Below are positions 9,441 to 24,387 of a DNA stretch of 51,083 nt, in pieces. This DNA comes from Zygnema circumcarinatum (taxonomy: Eukaryota > Streptophyta > Zygnematophyceae > Zygnematales > Zygnemataceae). The stretch spans positions 632,372 to 683,454 of the forward strand of contig CM074813.1 in assembly GCA_037447605.1 (NCBI GenBank). The letters are read 5' to 3'. The notes under the pieces were generated by a model. That model searched no databases. It was not told where the DNA came from and saw only the letters and a program-made list of their open reading frames with translations. Both the position numbers and the translations under genes were made by a program. Position 1 is the first letter of the stretch, and each line of letters opens with the position of its first letter.

Positions 9441-12400
9441 ATGGCCAGCTGTTTTACTTTTCATGGAGCGGAGCTCTATGTGAAAATATAGTTAAGAAGA
9501 AAATTGTATTTGTTAATGAGTGTGTGAAAGTGTTCAGTTTTTTTTTTTTTCAAACGTAGTGAATGAGTGGTTGTTCTTTATTCATTTTTTTTCAATATTT
9601 ATTTGTCTTTGTTTTAATGTTTGTCGCAGAGACGAAGAATGTTTCCTTTCCTGTACCGTCCGTCAAGCCGGTTTCAATTTCAAATATTTTGGAAAAACTT
9701 CGGCAGCAAAAAAAACAGTGGGGCCTAGACAAGTAATTATTTTGTTTAATCCTCTCCTAATCCTGCCTGTCACCATGAAATTATTATTCAAATTCGGAGC
9801 CGTCTTGATCATCTCCTCAAGCTTACAATATTAAAAAAGAGAGGGATTTCGGACGAAAAAATTAATTCGTGGGAAATGAAAAACTCCATGCCCTTATTCA
9901 ACTCATTCTGAACCTTAAAATATTGAATTCCTGCCTTTGGTTTTGAACCCTAAACACTGTAACATGGAATAACAATTCATGCAATGTTCGCTCCCCTTTT
10001 TCTTATAACGATTGGTAGATGCATGCCTGCTTAACCCCTTTCTTTCATTGCAGGCCCGCCACGAATGTCACGAAAAAGGAGGAAGAAAAAAAGTTCGTCG
10101 GTGGAGTCGATATTGAAAAAATTTTACACTCGTGTGTGGACATTGACGACGGTTCTGACGACGATTTGATAATTTTGGACAAAAATGATTCCTCGGATAT
10201 ACGGCCGGAAACGTTGATGAATGATGAGAAAGGATCAGCGGTAAGAGAATAATGTTTCAATGACTGCGGGATTCTTATAAGGTTTTAAATGTGTCTAGAT
10301 TTTTCTGGGTATTTAACTTTTAGCGATCTTAGGATTATGGGGTGATTTAGGCTATGTGTAATAATTGTCAAAATCGGTATGGGATCCCTTCCTGTCTGCA
10401 TCTTCCCTCCTCTCTCTCCTCTCTACCCTCCCCTCTGTACTTTCCCCTCCCTCTCCCTCCTCTCCCCTCCCTCCCTCCCTCCCTCCCTCCCTCCCTCCCT
10501 TGCACTCCCCTCCTCTGCCCTCCCTCACTCCCGCTCTCCTCCCTCGTCCCCCCTGCCTACTTCTTTCCTCCCACTCTTCTCTCTTCTCTCCCCTCCCTCC
10601 TCTCCCCTCGCATTCTCCATCCCTTCCACTCCCCTCCCTCCCCTCCCTTCCTCCCTTCCACACCCCTCCCTCTTCTGCCCTTCCTCACTTCCTCCCGCTC
10701 CCCCCCCTCCTCCCCTCTCTACCTCTACTTCCCTCTCCTTTCTCCTCTTCCCACTATACTCTTCCCTCCATCGCCCCTCCCTCCATCCCTCTCCCTCCCT
10801 CCCTCCCACTCACCTTCCTCCTCTCGCCCTCCCCCCTCCCCACTTTTCCTCCCTCTCCTCTATCTCCTCTCCCCTCCTATCCCCTCACGCACCTCTCCTA
10901 TCTCCACTCTCCTCTCCCGAAAGCATATCTCTCTCTCTCTCTCTCACCAGTATAATTGCCTACGTTTCTCCAAAACTAGAAGCCAAGTAACGTGTGATTC
11001 AACATACATGATTCTATTCATCATTTCCCAAATTTCTTTTCCTCTTTGTTAATTTACATACTTCCCAGTTCATTGCTCTGATTGTGCGAGTTCAGGAAGA
11101 AGGAAGGGAGCAGGACACAAACACAGCCATAAAAATGCCTCTCGAGGATACGCAGGTTTGTGCCCTAACTAACGATCTATATAGCGATTCCGTTACAGTT
11201 TTCGCTTGTATAACGGTGGGCTGTCGCCGATTTCGCCAATTTGGTCTTTTATATAAGCAAAAACTCACTCCAAAATCTAAACTCAGTGTACTGACTTTCT
11301 CTTTTTGCATTTTGGTGCGTGGAATGCAGGACCTGCTGGACATGGCAGACGGAATGGAGACCGAAAGCGTTGAAAATTTTGGAGACTTAACGGAATTAGC
11401 AGCAGAGAAACAGCCTCCGAGTGACGTGACAAAGGAAGCGGAAATGAGCCTTAGGCTGGAGGAGACGGAGTCGCAGGAGGAGGAGGCTTCAAAAAATACA
11501 CTCAATATGAAAATGTGAGGCTTAAATGAGCTTTCCTTAAATTTTTTTACTTCATTTTTTCATTCTGAAGCTTCCATCATACTCTCCTCATTTTGGAAAA
11601 GGACGAGTGTTACATATGCAGTGCGATTTAGCATGTTCATGACAACATTCGGAACAGGGTAATTCTTAAGGTCTGAAACCATACGGTATGCCGATTTTGC
11701 TCCAAGTTGATCATTCGTTTTAAAAGTAAACAAGTAAAATAATGAAATATATATTGAGAGTAGAGTGAGGAGGAGGGGTGCAGGCAGAGGAGAGAGCCAG
11801 TGGGTGCACAGAAGCTGGTGGATGATGAAGCAGAGGTGGATGATGATGTTGAAGATGACGATGAAGATGAGGATGAAGGTGAGGATGACGATGAAGATGT
11901 GAAATTTCATCATGTGGTGGAAGAAAATGGAAACAACGAAAGAGAGGGAGACGAAGAAAGGAAAGAGCTTCATCGAGAGTGGCTGGAGGAGCAGGATGAA
12001 GACATGGAAAATGAGCTTATGCATAGGGTGCAAATGGGGTGGAAGAAGAGAGGGATTAGCGGTAGTAGTAGTGGGGCTCAACGGAGGAAGGCGCTTCCTG
12101 GACTTTTGGAAGAGAGAGCGGAGAGGGAGGAGAGGGAAATAGGGGGTGAAGTGTTAATAGATGGGAGGGAGGGGAGGAAGGGGAGGGAGGAGGAGGAGAG
12201 GGGAGGTGAGGAGAGTTCAGAGAGGAGCAAGAACGAGGAAGAGGCGAAGAGGAATGGGAGTTTGTGGAGGGGTTGTGAGGATGAGTGTTTGAGAGAGGAG
12301 AGCGAAGTGGAAGAAGAGGGAGAGGAGGAAGAGGTGGAAGTAGAGGACGATGATGAGTGGATGGAAGAAGAGAACAGACTGAAGGTTATGGAGCTGGTAT

Positions 12401-13892
12401 GCTTCTCAACGTTGCAAAACTCTCTTGTTCTTTCCTCTCACTCTCCCACTCCCTCCCTCGTCCCCTCTCACCCGCCGTCCGTCTCTTGCCCACGCATTCT
12501 CCCCACATACCCCTCTCTCTCTCTCCCTTTATCTGTCTACTCCCCGTCCTTCCCCACCATTCTCTCTCCCCCCTCTCTCTCAATCACTCCTCCCGCCGCC
12601 TCCCCCTCATCTCTCTCTCTCCCACTCTCCCTCGCTCTCTCCTTCTCTCCCTCCCCCTCCCCCTCCCTCCCTCCGTCCCTCCCACTCACTCTCTCCCCCT
12701 CCCACCTCTCTCTTTTGTGGTCACTAATTTTTTTCTTCTCTTCTTTTGGACCTTTCCAGATGGCCAAGAAGGGGCGTCAGAAGCCCCTCCTCGACGAGAA
12801 TTTTTGTACAGTTCCATTCCGGGTCAGAAAAGTAAATATTTTGTCAGCCAGTTCTAAGGTGGCAACAGCAGCAGGTACTTTAAAAATATATATTCTTTAC
12901 CTTACTTTTTCTTTTCTTTTCGGTCATGTTTTCAGTTTCAATCTTTAGAAAACTTATCCTGTTTTTATTCTATATGTTGTATTCCCATTGACTTTCTTTT
13001 CCTCTTATATTTTTTATTTGTCTCTCCTTTCTATGCAGCGCCACCTCAGCATCAATTGTGGCAGAACCGGCTGACTTTGTCGAGTGCTACTTTCAAGGTT
13101 TGCTCCAAATCCATTTTTAACTTCCAGTTTCAAAAACTAAAAGTCAACACCTGTCAATATAAGTCAAAGGAAGTCAAGACAGGTCGATGAACACAAGTCA
13201 ATACTAGTCAACGCAAGTCGATGCAAGTCAACACAAGTCAACACAAGTCAAGGTGAGTCCACCTGATTTTTCCCTCGCTTGGTTTCCCGCAGAGGGGTTC
13301 AGCGTCCTCCTCAAAAGCGGAGGCTCCGACCTCCGCCGGTTCGTCCTTTGTGTTCAAATTTGAGGAAAGAAAGAACGGCGATTCCGCCGCCACCGACTCG
13401 CCCCTCTCCCAGGCAGAGCCCTAAAACCCTAAACCCTTGATCCCAAAAACCCTACAAACAGTGAAAGCACTAATACCGCGAAACCTTACAAAACAAGAAA
13501 ACGTCATTCAAAAAAACTTATTCTTTCATTCAATTTGAATGTTTTTTATTTTTATTTTTCTTTTTTGGTTACAGGAGGCTGTCGAGGATCAGCCGACTCT
13601 TGAGAGAAATAATAATAACAGGAAGAGGCCGACGGTGGGCGGATCCTCTGTCGGCCCAAAACGGTTCCATGCGAGCAGTTCTCCGTTGTCACAGTCCAAC
13701 GGAACGGCAGAGCATGGAGACAGGTCTGGGTTGACCATGTTTGACCGTCTGAGGTCCACCTCTGCAATTTGCGGCAAAATGAAACTTTCTTTTGGGAGCA
13801 GTGAAGGGGCCGAAGGAGAGGAGGAATTTAGCAAGTTATGGAGTGAAAACGGGGCGGAGTTGTTCGCGAAAGCTTCAAATGTGAGACTTTGA
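8608..13892 (+). CDS. Claspin/Mrc1-like DNA replication checkpoint mediator
   Basis: Claspin/Mrc1 travels with the replisome and relays fork stress to the checkpoint kinase in the nucleus. Proposed exons: 8608-8656, 9630-9732, 10054-10240, 11096-11155, 11330-11514, 11784-12396, 12760-12874, 13039-13097, 13293-13412, 13575-13892. Phases join throughout, giving about 602 codons. Landmarks: ASQRLLRET followed by PVPSVKPVSISNILEKLRQ, resembling the conserved SQR-hRE block and following Pro-containing segment of claspins; then long Asp/Glu-rich stretches; then KLVDDEAEVDDD and HREWLEEQDEDMENE, resembling the acidic MRC1-like domain. The ninth intron starts with GC (CAG|GCAGAG). If it is not spliced, the protein stops at 13424. 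The start is uncertain: the ATG at 8608 is the first in a frame that is open upstream through GA repeats. An unrelated acidic nuclear protein is the alternative. Confidence 0.6.
10410..10935 (+). repeat. CT-rich intronic tract (CCCTCC/CTCTCC)n
   Basis: Polypyrimidine simple sequence inside the claspin-like intron 10241-11095, on the sense strand. Confidence 0.8.
12425..12718 (+). repeat. CT-rich intronic tract
   Basis: Fills most of the claspin-like intron 12397-12759 up to the acceptor TTTCCAG, merging with its polypyrimidine tract. Confidence 0.8.
13140..13255 (+). repeat. (ACAAGTCAA)n short tandem repeat
   Basis: About ten imperfect 9-11 base units with an AAGTCAA core in the claspin-like intron 13098-13292. 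It is unlike the GA/CT repeats that dominate the window. Confidence 0.75.
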
Positions 13893-14431
13893 AGAGGTTT
13901 AGGGTGTAGGGATAAGAGTTAAGGGTTTAGAGTTTAGGGTTTAGAGGTTAGGGTTCAAGGTTTAGGGATTAGAATTCGAGTTTAGCGCTTCATGTTTAAG
14001 GTTTAGGAAGATTAGCGATGTGTGGGCGCTTTAGGGTTCAAGGCAATTCATTGATGGAAAGAGCTTTGAAGGCGAACCCTAAATCTCTTGCAGCACCAAA
14101 AAGAGAGTCTTGTTCTGCAAACGGAAAACTGTTTCTATGTTCCGTAAAAATTTTGCTTTCTGTGCTCAAAAAGATTGCCATTTTTTGCAGCCATTGAATG
14201 ATCCAATCGATTTCTTGTCAAAATTTGTGATTGTGCGTACAATACTAAACCCCCTTCTCTCTCCCCCTATCACTCTCTCTCACTGTCTCTCGCTCGCTCT
14301 CTCTCTCTCTCTCCGCGCTCTCTCCCCGCCTCCCTCTCCCTGCCTCTCTCTCACTCCCCCGCCTCTGCACCTCTCTCTCTCTCTCTCTCCCACTCTAATA
14401 AAGTCGCCACCACGGTTTCGATTTGATGAAG
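13893..14431. other. Tail-to-tail spacer, claspin-like / K+-H+ exchange-like
   Basis: Contains degenerate TTTAGGG units (13895-14010) and a CT tract (14255-14395). I see no gene. Both 3' ends fall here. Confidence 0.6.
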
Positions 14432-17100
14432 TTAAGTCAATTTTTGGTCCCTCCAGCGCTTCACATGCTCCAAATTCAAATTGTACTTTTCACATATTGA
14501 GGCCAAAACTTCATCGCTAAGTGACTCCGTTCCATGCTCCGACGCAGTTACAAGTTTCTCCAAAGTCTGTGACGGTGTCAAGATCTGCATAGAACATCAT
14601 AGAACAGACAGGTCCCAACTGAGCGAGGTTGCATGGAACTGCAAATTCAAACCAGCCTTCAAACAGTATTCTGATTGTTTTAGTCATTTTATAATCTTTA
14701 TATTTTTTCTTTTCAATCTTTCTTTTGTGAAGGTTTTGAGATTTTTTAAATAGGCTTTTTTCGAGTTTTTAGGGTTTTCTGACCAGAGGCAGTTCTGCAA
14801 CTCCCCCGTGGTTGGTTAAGCTGCGCTGCTTAACATTTGGAGTCGTGACAAGACGGAGCAGAGTCTCACTCCCCTGCACCGAACCACACTCACTTTCTTA
14901 ATCTTCCAAAACCCTAAAATTACAAAACCCTAAAATTACAAAACCCTAAATGCATAGGTTTCTTATGATGTTGAAATCATAAAACTCTGTAACCAAGTAT
15001 AAAAAAAAACAATGAAAAAAAAATTGAAAGATTTTTACTCACTCGCAGAGCGCTCCAATGGGCATGGGTGCGGAAAAGGTTCCAAAAAAAGGGGAGATTC
15101 GGAACCGGTAAAATCTGCAACCATTTTTTTTTTTTTTTTGAGTTTCTAACCAAAGAGAAGTATTGGCAAAGGCTTTTAAGGATTTAAGGATTTCTCAAAA
15201 TTCTGGACAGACGCTCGGGACTCAAATGCCATTTTAGGGTAAGAATGTAATAAAGCAAAAGTACTTGAACCAATTTCTGACTCTAACATCGTTTTTTCCA
15301 TCTTTACGTTGTCTAAGTTTTGCCGTTAGCACGAAAATTTTGCGAGAATCATTTACTTAAAAACTTCATTTTTTTTCATAAGTTGGTGAGAAAAGTTCAT
15401 ACCCCGAGAAGGGAAGTGAAGGGAAGAAGCGCTGCAGACGCATAGTACTTGTTTTTATGAAATTTACTGCCTCTGGAAAGTCAAGGCAGAAGAAAAATAA
15501 ACTAAATATGAAAAACCAAAAGAATAAGCAGAGCAGCATCACATGGAAACAGTAGCTTGGATTTCGTCCCATGAGAATCTTCAAACTTTTAGGGTTTTAA
15601 AAACATTCAGGGTTTTGTATTTTTTAGGGTTTTGAGGCCTACCCAATAGCAATGTGGCGAACTCGTCGACGCACGAGTTGTGGATTCAAACTGTAAAGGT
15701 TTTAAATCAAACAAGAAATTTTCCTTCTAGAATTAGGGTTGCATTTAGGGTTTGAGAAAAACCCAAGTTTTCTGCATGTCAATGGTTTACAAATCATTTG
15801 AAAAAAAATCGAAATAGCTACAAATTTTAAGAATCCACAGCCCAAAATGAACGTATTTAGAGCCTTACAGCGTCAGAAACCCCAGCAAATCTAACTCTTC
15901 TGACAAACCCTCTAAACCCTAAACCTTAACCCTAAACCTACACCCTATTCCCTAACCCTAAATTCAAACCCTAACCCTAAACCCTAACCCTAAACCCTAA
16001 ATTCAAACCCTAACCCTAAACCCTAAAGCCGAAACCCCGCCAAAAGCCAGTAGAGAAGTGATTGTACGGAGCCCACCTGAAAGGATAAACAATCTCAACA
16101 GTGGAGGTCGTTTTTGGAATATTTTTCAAAAAAGTTTCAGAGGGCGTAATCCTTGAAAGCAGTGTCAACCCTGCACTGGCAAGCATAGCCCCGAACGATA
16201 AACCCTAAAAATGAGATATCTCATTTAGGTCATGATTCAAAATCACTTGAGTGCGGATACTTAAAAGCGAAAATGGGAGGAAAAAATCTATCTATATACA
16301 TCTAAAATGCCCCTACAGTCTCTCACTGAAAAAAAAAAACAAAAACATTCTGTAGATAATTGGGGGGGGGGGGAAGAGGAGCATGAGTGAGGATGACCTA
16401 CTTATAGATCCGTTTCCGGATACTTTTCTCCGGGGCGGCACCGAGCTTTGTCCACTGATCATGCATCTGAAGGGGGGAAAAAAAGGGGGAGGGGTAAACG
16501 GTGCATATAAATAGAGTTCCCGTTCATTCATATCAAATCTAAACAGTACAAATCCTGCTCTTTTCACGTATAAATATACATATCTACATGATTCTGTCTG
16601 ATGATGAACAGACGCGAAACGCGACCTTTTTTTTTAAATATAAACACATCCATGAACTCCAAAATGTTTTGATCTCCACCCCAAACCTTCACTGCCAAAT
16701 CCTGCGCAGAACTCCACATCTTAGGGCAAAAATCATCATAACTCCGCCCACAAGCCACAAAACCCGGCGATCTTCCCCTCATTAGAACCCTCTTAAAAAG
16801 ACCTATCTAACGAGCTACAACACTCCCCCACTTAGTCAAAAACGCATGACGAGAAACTGGATCATGAACAGACAAATCGAGATCATGGCGCAGTACCTGC
16901 TGCGCCGTGTACTCCACTGCGAGCTCCGCCTTCGCCCCGGCGCTCTTCTGCTCGCTCACTGCGCGCCAGAGCTCGCGCAGAGAGGAGGCGGCGGCCGGAG
17001 TGGTCAAATGCACTCCCTGCGGCTCCGAATGGAAGGCCCAAACGCGCCCTCGCACAGGGAAAACCACCACTCGAACAATGGCCGCCAGAGCTGCCGCCAT
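14432..17100 (-). CDS. Mitochondrial K+/H+ exchange-related protein (Mit_KHE1 family)
   Basis: Complete eight-exon model: 17100-16897, 16466-16402, 16175-16077, 15690-15643, 15472-15403, 15114-15043, 14873-14784, 14584-14432. It totals 801 bases, 266 residues, with all phases consistent. The family is linked to mitochondrial K+/H+ exchange. Landmarks: VVVFPVRGRVWAF near the N-terminus; WTKLGAAPEKSIRKRIY; LLSRITPSETFLKNIPK; LNPQLVRRRVRHIAI; then FHKNKYYASAALLPFTS and LPVPNLPFFWNLFRTHAHW, matching the family's LP-N-P-hh-R-hSHW-AL core. The C-terminus ends KRWRDQKLT. Exons 1-5 appear a second time after the N gap (19087-18884, 18453-18389, 18162-18064, 17684-17637, 17466-17397), as expected from an assembly overlap. 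Head-to-head with the PfkB kinase. The biochemical role is from family knowledge only. Confidence 0.7.
15905..16030. repeat. Telomere-like CCCTAAA array
   Basis: Lies in the K+/H+ exchange-like intron between exons 3 and 4 and recurs at about 17899-18017 in the duplicated copy. The only indel I see between the copies is one 7-base unit in this array. Confidence 0.85.
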
Positions 17101-17330
17101 ATTTTTAAGATTAAAAAAAAAGCACCTTAAACCCTAAACTCTAAATACTATAACCCAAAAAAAAATTATGTCTTTCTTCTTTTTTAGTTCTTCCTCCCAG
17201 ATCCGCTATTGGAAAGTCTTCCTCCGCCAGTTTCCAAAACCCTAAACCCTAAAGTCTTACGATGGGGTCTTAAACCCTTTACCTCTTGAACTCCTTACTT
17301 ATACCCTAAGTCCTTAAACCCTAAACCCTA

Positions 17331-17340
17331 NNNNNNNNNN
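17331..17340. other. Assembly gap (10 N)
   Basis: Ten N. The left side ends in CCCTAAACCCTA and the right side restarts with sequence already seen at about 15350. Confidence 0.99.
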
Positions 17341-19316
17341 AATCATTTACTTAAAAACTTCATTTTTTTTCATAAGTTGGTGAGAAAAGTTCATACCCCG
17401 AGAAGGGAAGTGAAGGGAAGAAGCGCTGCAGACGCATAGTACTTGTTTTTATGAAATTTACTGCCTCTGGAAAGTCAAGGCAGAAGAAAAATAAACTAAA
17501 TATGAAAAACCAAAAGAATAAGCAGAGCAGCATCACATGGAAACAGTAGCTTGGATTTCGTCCCATGAGAATCTTCAAACTTTTAGGGTTTTAAAAACAT
17601 TCAGGGTTTTGTATTTTTTAGGGTTTTGAGGCCTACCCAATAGCAATGTGGCGAACTCGTCGACGCACGAGTTGTGGATTCAAACTGTAAAGGTTTTAAA
17701 TCAAACAAGAAATTTTCCTTCTAGAATTAGGGTTGCATTTAGGGTTTGAGAAAAACCCAAGTTTTCTGCATGTCAATGGTTTACAAATCATTTGAAAAAA
17801 AATCGAAATAGCTACAAATTTTAAGAATCCACAGCCCAAAATGAACGTATTTAGAGCCTTACAGCGTCAGAAACCCCAGCAAATCTAACTCTTCTGACAA
17901 ACCCTCTAAACCCTAAACCTTAACCCTAAACCTACACCCTATTCCCTAACCCTAAATTCAAACCCTAACCCTAAACCCTAACCCTAAATTCAAACCCTAA
18001 CCCTAAACCCTAAAGCCGAAACCCCGCCAAAAGCCAGTAGAGAAGTGATTGTACGGAGCCCACCTGAAAGGATAAACAATCTCAACAGTGGAGGTCGTTT
18101 TTGGAATATTTTTCAAAAAAGTTTCAGAGGGCGTAATCCTTGAAAGCAGTGTCAACCCTGCACTGGCAAGCATAGCCCCGAACGATAAACCCTAAAAATG
18201 AGATATCTCATTTAGGTCATGATTCAAAATCACTTGAGTGCGGATACTTAAAAGCGAAAATGGGAGGAAAAAATCTATCTATATACATCTAAAATGCCCC
18301 TACAGTCTCTCACTGAAAAAAAAAAACAAAAACATTCTGTAGATAATTGGGGGGGGGGGGAAGAGGAGCATGAGTGAGGATGACCTACTTATAGATCCGT
18401 TTCCGGATACTTTTCTCCGGGGCGGCACCGAGCTTTGTCCACTGATCATGCATCTGAAGGGGGGAAAAAAAGGGGGAGGGGTAAACGGTGCATATAAATA
18501 GAGTTCCCGTTCATTCATATCAAATCTAAACAGTACAAATCCTGCTCTTTTCACGTATAAATATACATATCTACATGATTCTGTCTGATGATGAACAGAC
18601 GCGAAACGCGACCTTTTTTTTTAAATATAAACACATCCATGAACTCCAAAATGTTTTGATCTCCACCCCAAACCTTCACTGCCAAATCCTGCGCAGAACT
18701 CCACATCTTAGGGCAAAAATCATCATAACTCCGCCCACAAGCCACAAAACCCGGCGATCTTCCCCTCATTAGAACCCTCTTAAAAAGACCTATCTAACGA
18801 GCTACAACACTCCCCCACTTAGTCAAAAACGCATGACGAGAAACTGGATCATGAACAGACAAATCGAGATCATGGCGCAGTACCTGCTGCGCCGTGTACT
18901 CCACTGCGAGCTCCGCCTTCGCCCCGGCGCTCTTCTGCTCGCTCACTGCGCGCCAGAGCTCGCGCAGAGAGGAGGCGGCGGCCGGAGTGGTCAAATGCAC
19001 TCCCTGCGGCTCCGAATGGAAGGCCCAAACGCGCCCTCGCACAGGGAAAACCACCACTCGAACAATGGCCGCCAGAGCTGCCGCCATATTTTTAAGATTA
19101 AAAAAAAAGCACCTTAAACCCTAAACTCTAAATACTATAACCCAAAAAAAAATTATGTCTTTCTTCTTTTTTAGTTCTTCCTCCCAGATCCGCTATTGGA
19201 AAGTCTTCCTCCGCCAGTTTCCAAAACCCTAAACCCTAAAGTCTTACGATGGGGTCTTAAACCCTTTACCTCTTGAACTCCTTACTTATACCCTAAGTCC
19301 TTAAACCCTAAACCCT
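17341..19316. other. Duplicate of about 15347-17330 (probable contig overlap)
   Basis: Near-identical copy with an offset of 1994 bases on the left and 1987 on the right, the change being one telomere-like heptamer. It repeats exons 1-5 of the K+/H+ exchange-like gene but not exons 6-8. Past 19316 the sequence continues into the kinase gene, so this copy is the one joined to the true upstream region. It should not be annotated as a second gene. Confidence 0.9.
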
Positions 19317-19564
19317 AAACCCTAAAAAGCCCTGAAGGTCGAAAGTGTTCTGAACCCCCTCCGTTCACTTTCGGGCGCGAAGCACTGTTTCGAAAAACCG
19401 CCTCGATCGCGGTTTTTCGCGAGAAACCACGCGGAACCAGCGGGAAAAATTAGGGTTCAGAGCAGGGCGAGCAGGATAGAAGTAGGGTTAGGGTTTAGGG
19501 TTTAGCGCTCTGCGGGGGCGGCCGAGAGGGCGAGAGGGATTTGGGTTTTAAGGTTTATTGCAAA
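19088..19564. promoter_or_regulatory. Shared upstream region, K+-H+ exchange-like (-) / PfkB kinase (+)
   Basis: A compact interval between two head-to-head genes. It holds telo-box units (AAACCCTAA at about 19228 and 19303-19324, reverse TTTAGGG at about 19490-19505), a CG-rich TTTCGCG/TTTCGGGCGCG stretch, and a perfect hairpin at 19391-19419. Telo boxes are frequent in plant promoters of housekeeping genes. The function is inferred. Confidence 0.5.
19391..19419. promoter_or_regulatory. Perfect inverted repeat in bidirectional promoter
   Basis: CGAAAAACCGC, a 7-base spacer, then GCGGTTTTTCG: an 11-base stem and 7-base loop, centred about 160 bases upstream of the kinase ATG. Confidence 0.7.
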
Positions 19565-23787
<4,223 letters not shown>

Positions 23788-24387
23788 GGCTTTCCAGGGG
23801 GTTAGGGTTTAGGGTTTTAGGGCTTTAGGGTTTAGGGGTTTAGGGTTTAAGGGTTTATGGGTTAAGGGTTTTAGGGGTTTAGGGTTCAAGGATTGGTTGA
23901 AAGGCATGTCGTGGGAATGGCTCGGCGACGACTAATTGGATTATTTTTTCGTAACGGGAAAAACAGCAGTTGGATGTAATTTTATTCGTGGTTTCAGGCA
24001 GAGCAGGGTTCTGTGAATAAAGGGGGTTTTAGGGTTTATGATTTTTAGGGATTCAGTAAATCCTGCAACCAAACTTTCTTTGTTGTTGCAAGGTTGAGCT
24101 CAACCCTAGAATCAAAAAAAAAAAATCCTATTTTTCTGGTGCGCCGAATTATTTTCTCCTATCTAGTTCAGGAATGAGTAGTGAACGTATTTGGCGTGCT
24201 CAATTCTTTTGTTGTGCACTTACTTTTGAGTAGTGAAACATGCAACGGAGAGAGATACGAGGGAGAGAGCGGGAGAGTGTGGGAGAGAAAAATTTGTTAT
24301 TTTTACACATACAATGTACACTTTTCACAAGGAGAAAAACGTCGGAGAAAACAAGAAGAAAAAACTGTACACCTCAACCCTAAAACC
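23788..24387. other. Tail-to-tail spacer, kinase / SGS3-like
   Basis: Contains degenerate TTTAGGG units at 23800-23890 and AT-rich sequence. No gene was seen. Confidence 0.6.

Noticed and set aside
7498-9464. Long open frames (up to about 365 codons) on both strands
   Set aside because: They are GAGAGG/CTCTCC repeat translations (Ser/Pro/Leu or Arg/Glu/Gly) without domains. Both strands being open is a consequence of the repeat.
16564-16782. Extra exon between K+/H+ exchange-like exons 1 and 2 (around DLAVKVWGG)
   Set aside because: Exon 1 joins exon 2 in phase and matches the family without it.
17360-19124. Second copy of the K+/H+ exchange-like exons as a paralogue
   Set aside because: Near-perfect identity including introns, position directly after an N gap and truncation at the gap point to an assembly overlap.
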